Assembly (NCBI GenBank): GCA_963708245.1 | Contig: OY970201.1 | Coordinates: 2,480,001 to 2,544,000, forward strand | Length of the DNA: 64,000 nucleotides | DNA from: CAVYXK01 sp963708245 | GTDB taxonomy: Bacteria > Pseudomonadota > Alphaproteobacteria > Acetobacterales > Acetobacteraceae | Direction of reading: 5' to 3' | Part shown: positions 25,456 through 34,634 of the stretch, piece after piece | Numbering within the stretch: the stretch's first letter is position 1 | Layout: each line of letters opens with the position of its first letter | Notes under the pieces: model-generated | Seen by the model: only the letters and a program-made list of their open reading frames with translations | Told to the model about the DNA's origin: nothing | Databases searched by the model: none | Position numbers and translations under genes: made by a program

Positions 25456-26613
25456 ATGTCCGAGGTGTTGGAGCGGCCGAAGCAAAAAGAGGCCGCTTGG
25501 TATCGGATCGAAAAAGATGGCGACACCTTCCGCCTGATTATCGGCGGTGCCTGGATCATCGGCGAAGCGCGCCGGCTCGATCCGTTGGTGAAGACCATCG
25601 ACCCGAAGGGCTTCAAGCGCGTTGAGTTCGATTGCAAAAACCTCGAGCAACTCGACACAGTCGGCGCCTGGCTCCTGCTTCGCACCGGACGCGGATTTCA
25701 CAAGCAAGGCTTAGATATTGCGCCGATCAACGTGCGCGAGGAATATTATGCGCTGGTTCACACCATCGACCACGAATGCACGGCGCCACCGGTTGAACTG
25801 CCGCGTCCGCCCAACTTCGTCGACCGATTAGAAAAAATCGGGCGCGGCTTCTTTCATGCGCTCCATCAGATCTACGCGTTGGTCGGCTTCTTCGGCCTCG
25901 TCGCATCCGAAACCGCCATAACCATCCTGCAGCCGCGCCGGCTGCGGGTCGCGGCGCTTTTGCATCAGATGGAAGAGGCCGGCATCAATGCCCTGCCGAT
26001 CGTCGGGCTGCTGTCTTTCCTCATCGGCGTCGTCGTCGCCTATCAGGGCGCCGATCAGTTGCGCAACTTTGGGTTCGAGCTGTTAACCGTCAACCTGGTC
26101 GCTGTCGGGGTTCTGCGCGAGCTCGGCGGGATGATGGCCGCTGTCATCGTGGCCGGTCGATCGGGCTCGGCCTTCACCGCGCAGCTCGGCACGATGAAGG
26201 TGAACGAGGAACTCGATGCCATCGAGACCTCCGGCCTCAATCCGATCGAAGTGCTGGTGCTGCCTCGGCTTCTGGGCCTGATAATTACTCTGCCGCTGTT
26301 GACATTCTATTCCAATATGATGGGTCTGCTCGGCGGCATGGTGATGTGCTATTTCGATCTGAGCATCACCATCCCCGCGTTCCTGCATCAGCTTCGCGAA
26401 GCAGTCATCGGCTGGACCTTCTGGGTCGGGCTGATCAAGGCGCCGGTGTTCGCCTTCATCATCGGGCTGGTTGGCTGCCACCAAGGGCTGCAGGTGGAAA
26501 GCAACGCAGCGAGCGTCGGCGCGCATACGACCCAGGCGGTGGTCGAATCCATCTTCCTCGTGATCGCCGCGGATGCGGGCTTCTCGATCCTGTTTTCGGT
26601 GCTGGGGGTATGA
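25456..26613 (+). CDS. mlaE: MlaE-type lipid transport permease with N-terminal STAS domain
   Basis: A 385-residue protein: an MlaE-family permease fused to an N-terminal STAS-like domain (about residues 15-110, with RVEFDCKNLEQLDTVGAWLLL). In E. coli the STAS protein MlaB is a separate subunit. The permease part (about 125-385) has around five membrane segments, with VGLLSFLIGVVVAYQGADQL and RELGGMMAAVIVAGRSGSAFTAQLGTMKVNEELDAI, the family's EQ/coupling loop. It works with MlaF and MlaD to move phospholipid-like substrates between the membranes. The stop overlaps the mlaF start (ATGA). Confidence 0.92.
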   Translation: MSEVLERPKQKEAAWYRIEKDGDTFRLIIGGAWIIGEARRLDPLVKTIDPKGFKRVEFDCKNLEQLDTVGAWLLLRTGRGFHKQGLDIAPINVREEYYALVHTIDHECTAPPVELPRPPNFVDRLEKIGRGFFHALHQIYALVGFFGLVASETAITILQPRRLRVAALLHQMEEAGINALPIVGLLSFLIGVVVAYQGADQLRNFGFELLTVNLVAVGVLRELGGMMAAVIVAGRSGSAFTAQLGTMKVNEELDAIETSGLNPIEVLVLPRLLGLIITLPLLTFYSNMMGLLGGMVMCYFDLSITIPAFLHQLREAVIGWTFWVGLIKAPVFAFIIGLVGCHQGLQVESNAASVGAHTTQAVVESIFLVIAADAGFSILFSVLGV

Positions 26614-27374
26614 GCGATATCGCGCCGGTGATCCGCATCCGCGGGCTCGTCAACCGGCTCGGCGGTCATCTTCTGCACGACCATCTCGATCTCGACGTCA
26701 TGCGCGGCGAGATATTGGGCGTGGTCGGCGGATCCGGTACCGGCAAATCCGTGCTGCTTCGCTCCATCATTGGTTTGCAGCATCCGGCGGAGGGCACCAT
26801 CGAGGTGCTGGGCCAAAACATTGCCCGCCTTTCCGGCGACGCGCTGGTGCGACTGCAGACCCGCTGGGGCGTGCTGTTCCAGGACGGCGCCCTGTTCAGC
26901 GACCTCACAGTCGCTCAGAACATCCAGGTGCCGCTGCGCGAGCACGCCGACTTGCCCGAGCATCTGATGTGCGAGATCGCCTCTGTGAAACTCAGCATGG
27001 TCGGGCTGCCCCCCGATGCTGCCATGAACTATCCGTCGGAACTGTCGGGGGGGATGCGTAAACGGGCCGGCCTAGCCCGCGCGCTTGCCCTCGATCCCGA
27101 GTTGCTGTTCCTGGATGAGCCGACCGCCGGCCTGGATCCCATCGCCGCTGAGCAATTCGACGTGCTGGTGCGCGAGTTGCAGAAGAGCCTTCGCCTCACT
27201 CTCTTCATGGTCACGCACGACCTTGATACCTTGCACGCGACGGCCGATCGCGTGGCTGTGCTGGTCGATCGCAAAATCACGGTGGGTACCATCGCCAGCC
27301 TAATTCACGATCCGAATCCCTGGATCCATGAATATTTCAACGGGGTGCGCGGCCGCGCCGCGCTGGCGAAGTAA
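26610..27374 (+). CDS. mlaF: MlaF-type ABC transporter ATPase
   Basis: A 254-residue ATPase. Walker A is GGSGTGKS, the Q-loop region reads WGVLFQDGALF (typical of MlaF/TtgA/Mce ATPases), the signature is LSGGMRKRAGLARALALDPELLFLDEPTAGLDP including Walker B, and the H-loop is MVTHD. It powers the MlaE permease. Starting in the stop codon of mlaE at 26610, it is followed by mlaD after 14 bases, so the complex is made from one mRNA. Confidence 0.93.
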   Translation: MSDIAPVIRIRGLVNRLGGHLLHDHLDLDVMRGEILGVVGGSGTGKSVLLRSIIGLQHPAEGTIEVLGQNIARLSGDALVRLQTRWGVLFQDGALFSDLTVAQNIQVPLREHADLPEHLMCEIASVKLSMVGLPPDAAMNYPSELSGGMRKRAGLARALALDPELLFLDEPTAGLDPIAAEQFDVLVRELQKSLRLTLFMVTHDLDTLHATADRVAVLVDRKITVGTIASLIHDPNPWIHEYFNGVRGRAALAK

Positions 27375-27388
27375 ACCGAGAGCACAAC

Positions 27389-28330
27389 ATGGAACCACGA
27401 GCCAACTACGTCGCGGTCGGCGCCTTCGTCCTAATTGTGTTGGCCGGAATCTTCATCTCCGGTCTCTGGCTGGCGCGTGTTCAGTTCCACACCACGTTCA
27501 AGCATTACGAGACCGATATACCGGGGCCGGTCACGGGCTTGGAGTCGGGCGCGCTGGTGCGGCTCAATGGCATTGAGGTCGGACGGGTCACCACCATCGA
27601 GCTCGATCCGAACAATCCCGAGCTCGTCAGGGTAATCCTGGAAATTCGCAGCAATGTGGAGATTCGCGCCGACGCCGTTGCATCGCTCGAGACCCTCGGC
27701 CTCACCGGTGTCAGCTACGTCGAGATCTCAGGAGGGACACTCAACTCACCACCGCTCGCGGCCGCCCACGGACAGCAGTACCCAATAATTGCTTCCCGCC
27801 AGTCCTCGCTGCAGCGGGTGTTCAACAATGCGCCGGAGCTGTTGGCCCGACTGCTCGTCATCACCGACCGGATCTCGTCGATCCTCGACGAGAAGAATCG
27901 CCAGGCGATTGCCGATACGCTCGCGAACGTGCGCGACGTGACAGCCACGTTCAGGGGTCACACTCAGGACATCGACCAGCTCATCACCGATAGCGACAAG
28001 ACTATGCACAATCTAGTGGTTGCCAGTACATCGCTGGAGGAGATGCTTGGTAAACTAAACCACACGTCCGACAAAGCTGATCGGCTGGTGGCAGCAGCGA
28101 ACGACATGATCCATCAGGCGACGAAACTGGCGACCGATCTCGATGGTGTCGTGGTATCTGCCAGGCCTGGATTGCGTGACCTCACGACCAACGACGTCGA
28201 TCAGCTCGACGCACTTCTTAGCGACGCGCGCCGCCTGATCGCCAGCCTCAACCGGGTCTCGGCCGAGCTGGAGCGTGATCCCAGTGGCTTGCTGTTCGGC
28301 GAACGCCGCGCAGGGTACACGCCGAAATGA
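27389..28330 (+). CDS. mlaD: MlaD/MCE-domain substrate-binding protein
   Basis: A 313-residue inner-membrane-anchored periplasmic protein. One N-terminal helix (YVAVGAFVLIVLAGIFISGLWLA) is followed by an MCE domain (about 38-120) with GLESGALVRLNGIEVGRV and TLGLTGVSYVEISGG. The longer C-terminal part is predicted helical/coiled (multiple DKTMHNL and DKADRLVAAAND-type heptads) as in Ttg2/Mce-type tunnel proteins. The stop overlaps the next gene by four bases. The helical tail resembles PqiB/LetB-like or Mce proteins less than short E. coli MlaD. Confidence 0.92.
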   Translation: MEPRANYVAVGAFVLIVLAGIFISGLWLARVQFHTTFKHYETDIPGPVTGLESGALVRLNGIEVGRVTTIELDPNNPELVRVILEIRSNVEIRADAVASLETLGLTGVSYVEISGGTLNSPPLAAAHGQQYPIIASRQSSLQRVFNNAPELLARLLVITDRISSILDEKNRQAIADTLANVRDVTATFRGHTQDIDQLITDSDKTMHNLVVASTSLEEMLGKLNHTSDKADRLVAAANDMIHQATKLATDLDGVVVSARPGLRDLTTNDVDQLDALLSDARRLIASLNRVSAELERDPSGLLFGERRAGYTPK

Positions 28331-28959
28331 CGGGCCAGCCGCCGTCGCGCCGCCGCATCCTTTGTCTCGCTTCTTGTGTGGTGCCACTCGCCGGGTGCAG
28401 CTTGCTGTTCCCGCCGTCTGCGCCGCAGCTCTATCGGCTTACGCCGCAGACTGGCGGCACCTCGCGCGGGCCTGCGGTGCGCGCGCAGCTTGTCGTTGTC
28501 GCGCCGGTGGCCCCCGAAAGCCTCGACACCGAGCGGATCGCACTCACACACAATCGGACAGAACTGGACTACTTTGCTGGTTCCTCCTGGACCGATCGTG
28601 CGCCCCGTCTGCTGCAGGGGTTGATGATTGATGCGTTCGAGAATAGCGGCAGGATCGTCGCGGTCGGACGCGACTCGAGCGACCTCAACCCCGATTACCT
28701 GCTCGAGACCGACCTGCGCGACTTCCAGGCGCGCTATATGGGTACCGGCGACCAGCCGCCGACAATCGTCGTGAGATTAGCCGCCCAACTGGTCAAGATG
28801 CCGGATCGCAAGGTCACTGGCGACATGCTGGCGGCAAGAGAGGTGCCGGCGGCGCGCAACGACCTCAACAGCATCGTCGAGGCGTTCGATACGGCCACCG
28901 GCGAGGTCATCGCCCAGATCGTCGATTGGACGCTGCGTATGATGGTCCGCGCCCGATGA
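28327..28959 (+). CDS. ABC-type transport auxiliary lipoprotein (PqiC/ABC_trans_aux family)
   Basis: A 210-residue outer-membrane lipoprotein. The N-terminal signal ends in the lipobox LAGC after an Arg-rich start. It belongs to the ABC_trans_aux family (PqiC-like), whose members accompany MCE systems in many alphaproteobacteria. Recognisable segments are QLYRLTP and WTDRAPRLLQGLMIDAFENSGRI. Translational coupling to mlaD by a four-base overlap supports a four-gene lipid transport operon (mlaE-mlaF-mlaD-lipoprotein). Confidence 0.85.
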   Translation: MTGQPPSRRRILCLASCVVPLAGCSLLFPPSAPQLYRLTPQTGGTSRGPAVRAQLVVVAPVAPESLDTERIALTHNRTELDYFAGSSWTDRAPRLLQGLMIDAFENSGRIVAVGRDSSDLNPDYLLETDLRDFQARYMGTGDQPPTIVVRLAAQLVKMPDRKVTGDMLAAREVPAARNDLNSIVEAFDTATGEVIAQIVDWTLRMMVRAR

Positions 28960-29082
28960 GCGGCGCGTCTCACGACGTGGGATCAGCGAACGGATCGACC
29001 AGCCGGCGCGATGCTGGGCGCGGTCATGTTGTACCAGACGGCAAAACGACCGGCGTAGCCGACGCGCGGTCGCCCCACCGTC

Positions 29083-29105
29083 ATGGCCGGGCTTGACCCG
29101 GCCAT
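29083..29105. repeat. Palindromic repeat element / terminator
   Basis: ATGGCCGGG (29083-29091) and CCCGGCCAT (29097-29105) form a perfect 9-bp stem with loop CTTGA. This palindrome type is widespread between genes of alphaproteobacteria. It may terminate the mla operon; a related hairpin lies at 53149-53173. Between 28960 and 29173 I see nothing else supportable. Confidence 0.7.
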
Positions 29106-29173
29106 CCACGTCTTTTCGCGACGCCAGCAGGAAAGTGCGCAGACAGCTGGAGAGAATTATCGGCGTCTCAACC

Positions 29174-29446
29174 TCAAGCCATCTCCGTCAGCGCTGCACG
29201 CTCGGTCTCGGACAGCGGCGTTTTGCGGCTCAGTTCTGCCCGGATCTCGGCGGCGAGCACTGGATTCGCGCGGCGGATTTGCCCGGCGCGCAGTGTGGCG
29301 GCGATGTTGGCGCTGGGCGCTGCCTCCCATGCTTCCAGGAACAGCAGGTCGGATGCGGTCACGGCATCTCTGTTCGTGCTCAAAGCGCGGCGAACGGCTT
29401 CGGTGCGCGCAAAGCTGTGCCGGTTGGTGAACGCTGAGATCGGCAC
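29174..29446 (-). CDS. Small hypothetical protein
   Basis: A 90-residue protein I do not recognise. Support for reality is a very good ribosome-binding site (GGAGGGAG) five bases before a GTG at 29444-29446. It is mildly acidic, helical in appearance and without cysteines, a signal peptide or membrane segment. Residues about 27-60 (TASDLLFLEAWEAAPSANIAATLRAG) look structured. It is isolated between the mla operon and ahcY on the same strand as ahcY. Confidence 0.5.
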   Translation of the reverse strand: MPISAFTNRHSFARTEAVRRALSTNRDAVTASDLLFLEAWEAAPSANIAATLRAGQIRRANPVLAAEIRAELSRKTPLSETERAALTEMA

Positions 29447-29574
29447 GGTCTCCCTCCGGATCGTTGATCGATAGGCGCGGGTTTTCCCGCGCCGGCGACT
29501 GGGTTACGCCGGACCGCCAGCCGCCGCTAGCCATGATTCGATGACAGGTGGTGAAATATGAGTGTACGGCTGGG

Positions 29575-30873
29575 TCAATATCGATACGATTCGTGCTTGA
29601 AAGGTCCGTGCAGCGACACACCTGTATATTCGGCCTGCTTGGGTGACAGTTTGGTCAGCTTGGCCCCCACCTTGGCCAAGTGTAAAGCAGCCACCTTCTC
29701 GTCGAGCTGCTTGGGTAGTGTATAGAGCTTCTTCTCGTAGCGGCCAGGCGGGGCAGTGAACAGCTCGATCTGCGCCAGCACCTGATTGCTGAACGATGCG
29801 CTCATCACGAAGCTCGGGTGACCGGTGGCGTTGCCCAGGTTCACCAAACGCCCCTCGGACAGCACGATCAGCCGCTTGCCGTCGGGGAACACCACCTCGT
29901 CCACCTGCGGCTTAACGTTCTCCCACCGGTAGTTGCGCAAGGCCTCGATCTGGATCTCGGAATCGAAATGGCCGATATTGCAGACGATAGCGCGGTGCTT
30001 CATGCGCCGCATGTGATCAAGTGTGATCACGTCGACATTGCCGGTGGCAGTGACGAAGATGTCACCGACCGGTGCGGCGTCATCCATAGTTGTAACCTGA
30101 TAGCCCTCCATCGCCGCTTGTAGTGCGCAGATCGGATCGACCTCGGTCACCATCACGCGGCAGCCGGCATTGCGGAGGCTGGCCGCCGAGCCCTTCCCCA
30201 CGTCGCCGAAACCATTCACCACCGCGACCTTGCCGGCCATCATCACATCGGTGCCGCGGCGGATGCCATCGACCAGCGACTCGCGGCAGCCATACAGGTT
30301 GTCGAATTTCGACTTGGTCACACTGTCGTTCACGTTGATGGCCGGTACCAGCAGAGTGCCGTCGCGCGCCATATCGCGCAGGCGATGTACGCCGGTGGTG
30401 GTTTCCTCCGACAGCCCGCGCACGTCGGCCATCAACTCGGGGTATTTGTCGTGCATCAGCTTGGTCAGGTCGCCGCCGTCATCCAGGATCAGGCTTGGCG
30501 TCCAGCCGCCTGGGCCGCGGACGGTTTGCTCAATGCACCACCAGAATTCCTGCTCGGTCTCGCCCTTCCAGGCGAAGACGGGGATGCCGGCGGCGGCGGT
30601 CGCCGCGGCCGCATGATCCTGGGTGGAGAAGATGTTGCAGGACGACCAGCGGACGGTGGCACCGAGCGCCATCAGCGTCTCGATAAGTACCGCAGTTTGC
30701 ACGGTCATGTGCAGGCAACCGGCAATGCGGGCGCCCTTCAGTGGCCGGGACGGACCGTATTCCTCCCGGATTGCCATCAGGCCGGGCATTTCGTCCTCGG
30801 CCATGGAGATCTCCTTACGGCCCCAGTCGGCCAGGGAGATGTCCTTCACCTTGTAGTCCTGCGTCGCGGCCAT
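29575..30873 (-). CDS. ahcY: Adenosylhomocysteinase (S-adenosylhomocysteine hydrolase)
   Basis: A 432-residue NAD-dependent enzyme that splits S-adenosylhomocysteine into adenosine and homocysteine, removing the product inhibitor of methyltransferases. The start at 30873 is preceded by AAAGGAC and matches the family N-terminus (DYKVKDISLADWGRKEISMAE). Landmarks are GCLHMTVQTAVLIETL, the NAD-binding VVNGFGDVGKGSA, DHMRRMKHRAIVCNIGHFDSEI and the C-terminal GPFKHESYRY, whose Lys and Tyr reach the neighbouring NAD site. It is monocistronic, with a palindromic AT-rich operator candidate upstream. Confidence 0.97.
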   Translation of the reverse strand: MAATQDYKVKDISLADWGRKEISMAEDEMPGLMAIREEYGPSRPLKGARIAGCLHMTVQTAVLIETLMALGATVRWSSCNIFSTQDHAAAATAAAGIPVFAWKGETEQEFWWCIEQTVRGPGGWTPSLILDDGGDLTKLMHDKYPELMADVRGLSEETTTGVHRLRDMARDGTLLVPAINVNDSVTKSKFDNLYGCRESLVDGIRRGTDVMMAGKVAVVNGFGDVGKGSAASLRNAGCRVMVTEVDPICALQAAMEGYQVTTMDDAAPVGDIFVTATGNVDVITLDHMRRMKHRAIVCNIGHFDSEIQIEALRNYRWENVKPQVDEVVFPDGKRLIVLSEGRLVNLGNATGHPSFVMSASFSNQVLAQIELFTAPPGRYEKKLYTLPKQLDEKVAALHLAKVGAKLTKLSPKQAEYTGVSLHGPFKHESYRY

Positions 30874-30900
30874 TGTGCGTCCTTTGTCGAAGACGCCACT

Positions 30901-30920
30901 ATATAAAGATATCTCTATAT
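30901..30920 (-). promoter_or_regulatory. AT-rich palindromic operator candidate upstream of ahcY
   Basis: A 20-bp inverted repeat with 9 of 10 paired positions centred on GATATC (ATATAAAGAT / ATCTCTATAT), 28 bases upstream of the ahcY start. It stands out in GC-rich surroundings. ArsR-family SahR regulators are known to control S-adenosylhomocysteine recycling genes in proteobacteria through AT-rich palindromes, so it may be such a site. No arsR-type gene lies in the window. Confidence 0.5.
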
Positions 30921-30947
30921 GTGCAAGAGCTGGCAGCGGCCGGCAGC

Positions 30948-32273
30948 TCAGCCCGGCCCGGCGCCGATCCGGTCGATCTGGTCTCGAAGACGGTACCACG
31001 CGCCGACTGCCGGCAGGAACCAGGGATTGCCCTGGTAGAGCGGATGCGTCGGGAAGTCCTCGCTCTCGAAGCTGCACGGACGATTGGCGACCCCGGCGAT
31101 CTTGCGTGCGGTCTGATGGCCGAGATAGGTCATCATCGCAATGCCGCTGCCGTTGCAGCCCATCAGATAATGCATGCCGTCCTGTCGCCCCATATGCGGC
31201 AGCGCATCCAGCGTGAAGGCGACATTGCCGGTCCAGGCATGCGTGATCTTAACGCCACCCAATTGCGGGAAGCGCCGTGTCATGAAGCGATACAGCACTG
31301 GCGCGCTGACCTGCGGCGTCACCTGGGTGAAGCGCGCACGGCCGCCGAAGATCATCCGCTTACCGTCTGGCGACATTCGGTAGTAGCACAGTATCCGCGG
31401 CGTATCCGAGATCGTGCGCTGCTTCGGAATGAGCGAGGCGGCGAGGTCGGGCGGCAGTTCCTCGGTGGCGATGATGTGGCTCGCGATCGGCACGATGCGA
31501 CGTTTCAACTGCGGCGTCAGGTCGCCGGTATAGCCGTTGGTGGCGATCACCACGTCACCGGCCTCGATCGCGCCGCGGCGTGTCTCCACGCGCCAGCCGG
31601 AGCTGAGCGGCGCGATGCGGGTGACCGGCGCAGCGGCACAGACCGGCACCCCCCGGCGGCGGCAGGCATCCAGCAGGCCCTTATAGTAGAGCGCCGGATG
31701 CAGGCTGGCCGAACGTTCGACGACCATGCCTCCGCAGTAGAAATCGCTCGCGATCTCCTCGCGCTGGCGTTCGCGCGGCAACATGCGGCAGCCGGATTGC
31801 GCCGCATCGTTCAGCCGGGCCAGGCTTTCTGCCTGCTGGGCATAGTGCTTCGGTGTCCAGGCACCGGCAAAGCGACCTGCTTTGCGCCAGAAGCAGTCGA
31901 TCTTCTCGGCTTCGATCAGGTCCTCGATCAAGCTGAACGCATCGGCGGCGTCCGACAACATCGCATCGGCGCGCGCGGGTTCGGGCTTGATCCGTCGGCC
32001 GGAGAAGCTCTTGCCGATATTAACGCCGCCGCTGACCGCGCCGCCGTTGCGCGTGCTGGCGCCAAAGCCAAGCTCCTGCGCTTCGAGCACGACGGAGTCT
32101 ACGCCAAGCCGGGCAAGTTCGAGTGCCGTGCACAGGCCCGCATACCCGGCACCGACGATCGCCACGCGCGCTTTTGCCGGGACGTCGGCCGGATCCTCGG
32201 CACCGGGGCGGTAGGCCTCCCACCAGTACGGCATGGGCCGGAAATCCGGGTGGAAGAGACCATTGGCTTTCAT
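30948..32273 (-). CDS. FAD-dependent amine/amino acid oxidoreductase (DAO family)
   Basis: A 441-residue flavoprotein. The start at 32273 (MKANGLFHPDFR) was chosen from the family-like N-terminus YWWEAYRP. The FAD fold reads VAIVGAGYAGLCTALELARLGVDSVVLEA followed by GASTRNGGAVSGG, typical of gamma-glutamylputrescine oxidase/PuuB-like DAO proteins. The C-terminal HAWTGNVAFTLDALPHMG and GCNGSGIAMMTYLG complete the cofactor site. It probably oxidises a primary or secondary amine with release of peroxide; the substrate is unknown. It is divergent from the flavin monooxygenase gene at 32376. Confidence 0.85.
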   Translation of the reverse strand: MKANGLFHPDFRPMPYWWEAYRPGAEDPADVPAKARVAIVGAGYAGLCTALELARLGVDSVVLEAQELGFGASTRNGGAVSGGVNIGKSFSGRRIKPEPARADAMLSDAADAFSLIEDLIEAEKIDCFWRKAGRFAGAWTPKHYAQQAESLARLNDAAQSGCRMLPRERQREEIASDFYCGGMVVERSASLHPALYYKGLLDACRRRGVPVCAAAPVTRIAPLSSGWRVETRRGAIEAGDVVIATNGYTGDLTPQLKRRIVPIASHIIATEELPPDLAASLIPKQRTISDTPRILCYYRMSPDGKRMIFGGRARFTQVTPQVSAPVLYRFMTRRFPQLGGVKITHAWTGNVAFTLDALPHMGRQDGMHYLMGCNGSGIAMMTYLGHQTARKIAGVANRPCSFESEDFPTHPLYQGNPWFLPAVGAWYRLRDQIDRIGAGPG

Positions 32274-32375
32274 GGCGTAGTACCATCGCAGGCCCGTGGC
32301 ACTGCGGCAACACGGTCCGCTTGACCCCGGCGGGCGACTGCTGAAGCTGGGTGGTGCATTGCAAAGGGGCCGGAG

Positions 32376-33386
32376 ATGCGGTTCGGGCTTTTCGGTGGTG
32401 CGCGTACCAAGCGCGGTCCCAGCGTTGCCGCCACCCATGCTGGGCTCGGCGACAGCCATTCGTATCGCGGTTTCATCGAGTACGTGGTGGAGGCCGAGCG
32501 GCTCGGCTTCGACAGCGTGTTCCTGGTGGAGCACCATTTCACCGGCCAGGGGCAGGTCTCCGCGTCACTGGCGCTGCTGGCCTATCTGGCGGCGCGTACA
32601 CACCGCATCCGACTCGGCACCGCGGTGGTGGTGCTGCCCTGGCACAATCCGGTGCTGATCGCCGAGCAGGCGGCGACGCTCGATCTGCTGTCCGGCGGAC
32701 GGTTGGATCTCGGGGTAGGGAAAGGCTATCGCGCGGCGGAGTTCCACGGGTTCTGCATCCCGCCAACGGAAGCCACGGAGCGCTTCGACGAGGCGATCGA
32801 GGTGATCCGCAAGGCATGGACAACAGAGGGCCGGTTCTCGCACCACGGCAAGCGCTGGCATTTCGAAGATATCGTGGTCGAACCCGAGCCGGTGCAGCGG
32901 CCGCACCCGCCGCTATGGCTGGCCGCCAGCAGTCCCGAGTCGATCCGGCGGGCGGCGCGCGAGGGCTTCAACCTGCTGCTCGATCAGTTGGGATCGACGG
33001 GGATCACAATTGAGCGGGTCGGGCTGTTCCGCGAGGAGTGCGAGCGAATCGGGCGGCCTTATGCTCCTTCCATGGTGGCGGCGGCGCGGGCATTGCAGAT
33101 GGTTCGCAACGAAACCGAGCGCAAGGAGGCTTATGCCACGCGTGCGCGGACCTGGCGGGTGATCGGCGATTTGGCACGCGGCGAGACGCCGCCTGATGAT
33201 GTGCGGAAGGACGACTCCCCGTTATTGGGGACGCCGCAGGAGATCGTGGTCAAGTTGGAACGGCTGCGGGCCGGCGGGGTAGAGACGATCTTGCTGGTGG
33301 ACCCGAAGGCGTCGGTGGCCGGGCTGCAGGCATTTGCGCAGGAGGTGATGCCCGGGTTTGCGGCGGAACGGCCCGCGGCGGCATAG
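32376..33386 (+). CDS. LLM-class flavin-dependent oxidoreductase (luciferase-like)
   Basis: A 336-residue bacterial-luciferase-fold enzyme that uses reduced flavin from a separate reductase. It begins MRFGLFGGARTKRG, with VEAERLGFDSVFLVEHHFTGQG, RTHRIRLGTAVVVLPWHNPVLIAEQAATLDLLSGGRLDLGVGKGYR and ATERFDEAIEVIRKAW as family landmarks. It is followed after 76 bases by a Rieske oxygenase, suggesting a small oxidative catabolic unit. The substrate is unknown. Confidence 0.88.
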   Translation: MRFGLFGGARTKRGPSVAATHAGLGDSHSYRGFIEYVVEAERLGFDSVFLVEHHFTGQGQVSASLALLAYLAARTHRIRLGTAVVVLPWHNPVLIAEQAATLDLLSGGRLDLGVGKGYRAAEFHGFCIPPTEATERFDEAIEVIRKAWTTEGRFSHHGKRWHFEDIVVEPEPVQRPHPPLWLAASSPESIRRAAREGFNLLLDQLGSTGITIERVGLFREECERIGRPYAPSMVAAARALQMVRNETERKEAYATRARTWRVIGDLARGETPPDDVRKDDSPLLGTPQEIVVKLERLRAGGVETILLVDPKASVAGLQAFAQEVMPGFAAERPAAA

Positions 33387-33462
33387 TCGTTGCATGGGTT
33401 GTTCCCCATGCGCCGGCTCGCGGCGCTAAAGTCGGCGGCGACAGAGGGGGGAGGGACTTGCG

Positions 33463-34614
33463 ATGCAGCAGGAGACAGGCACCGTGACGCTAGAGCGTGG
33501 AAGCGCTATCAAAGCACTCACGGCAGGAGCCAAAGCGCCGTTCGACGATGCTCGGGCGATGCCCCCGTCGGTCTATACCTCGCCCGAAATCCTGGCGCGC
33601 GAGCGCGAGCGTATTTTCGCCCATGAGTGGATTTGCGTCGGTCGCGCCAGTATTCTCGCGGCTCCAGGCAGTTATCTAACGTGCGAGATCGCCGACCAGC
33701 CGATCATCGTACTACGCGACCTGGACGGTGTCCTCCGCGCGTTGTCGAATGTGTGCCTGCACCGCATGTCTGTGCTGCTGGAGGGGACCGGTCGGACGCG
33801 GAGCATCGTGTGTCCATACCACGCCTGGACCTACAACCTGGATGGTACTTTGCGGGCAGCGCCGCAAATGGACCACGCTTCCGGCTTTTGCCTGGAGGCT
33901 TATCGGCTTCCCGAGCTGCGCGTGGAGATCTGGCGGGGTTGGATCTATGTCACGCTCGATCCGAGCCTGCCGCCGGTAGCCGAGCATCTGGCGGAACTCG
34001 ACGCGTTGATCGCGCGGTACGGGATGGAAGATTACGTAGAGACTTTCCGCGAAGAACACGTGTGGGACACGAACTGGAAGATCCTCGCCGAGAACTTCAT
34101 GGAAAGCTACCACCTGCCGATGCTGCATCATGCAACGGTGGGACCGCAGTCCAGGATCGAGGAGATGCAATGTCCGTCGGGACGAGCGGCATTCAACTAT
34201 CACTGGATCACCAAGGACGCCTCACTGCCGATTGGCAACGCGCATCCGGACAACAGGAGGCTGGAGGGTGATTGGCGGCGCACGGTGGCATTGCTCGCGA
34301 TCTATCCCACGCATCTGGTCAGCCTGACGCCCGGCTATTTCTGGTACCTGATCCTGAGCCCGCGCGGCCTTGGCCGCGTGCATATGGTGTTTGGTGGCGG
34401 GCTTGCACCCGAGTTCATCCGCGATCCCCGGGGCACCGAGTACTTGGCCACGCTGAAATCGCTGCTGGATGCGGTGAATGCGGAGGATCGCAAAGGCGTG
34501 GAGGCGGTGTTCCGAGGGGTGCAGGCGCCGCTCGCGCGGCCGGGCCACCTCAGCTACCTTGAGCGGCCCAACTACGATTTCGCCCGCTATCTCGCGGCGA
34601 AACTGGCCGGATAA
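33463..34614 (+). CDS. Rieske non-heme iron oxygenase, large (alpha) subunit
   Basis: A 383-residue ring-hydroxylating oxygenase component. The Rieske 2Fe-2S site is CLHR...CPYHAW. The mononuclear iron site is NWKILAENFMESYHLPMLHH, with an Asp/Glu ligand expected further downstream. A complete C-terminal substrate domain follows. No beta subunit, ferredoxin or reductase gene is adjacent, so this is probably a homotrimeric single-subunit oxygenase that borrows electrons from elsewhere, as in carnitine or glycine-betaine oxygenases. It may act with the upstream LLM enzyme. GGAGGGAC lies before the start at 33463. Confidence 0.9.
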   Translation: MQQETGTVTLERGSAIKALTAGAKAPFDDARAMPPSVYTSPEILARERERIFAHEWICVGRASILAAPGSYLTCEIADQPIIVLRDLDGVLRALSNVCLHRMSVLLEGTGRTRSIVCPYHAWTYNLDGTLRAAPQMDHASGFCLEAYRLPELRVEIWRGWIYVTLDPSLPPVAEHLAELDALIARYGMEDYVETFREEHVWDTNWKILAENFMESYHLPMLHHATVGPQSRIEEMQCPSGRAAFNYHWITKDASLPIGNAHPDNRRLEGDWRRTVALLAIYPTHLVSLTPGYFWYLILSPRGLGRVHMVFGGGLAPEFIRDPRGTEYLATLKSLLDAVNAEDRKGVEAVFRGVQAPLARPGHLSYLERPNYDFARYLAAKLAG

Positions 34615-34634
34615 CGGCTTCAGCCCGGCACCGA

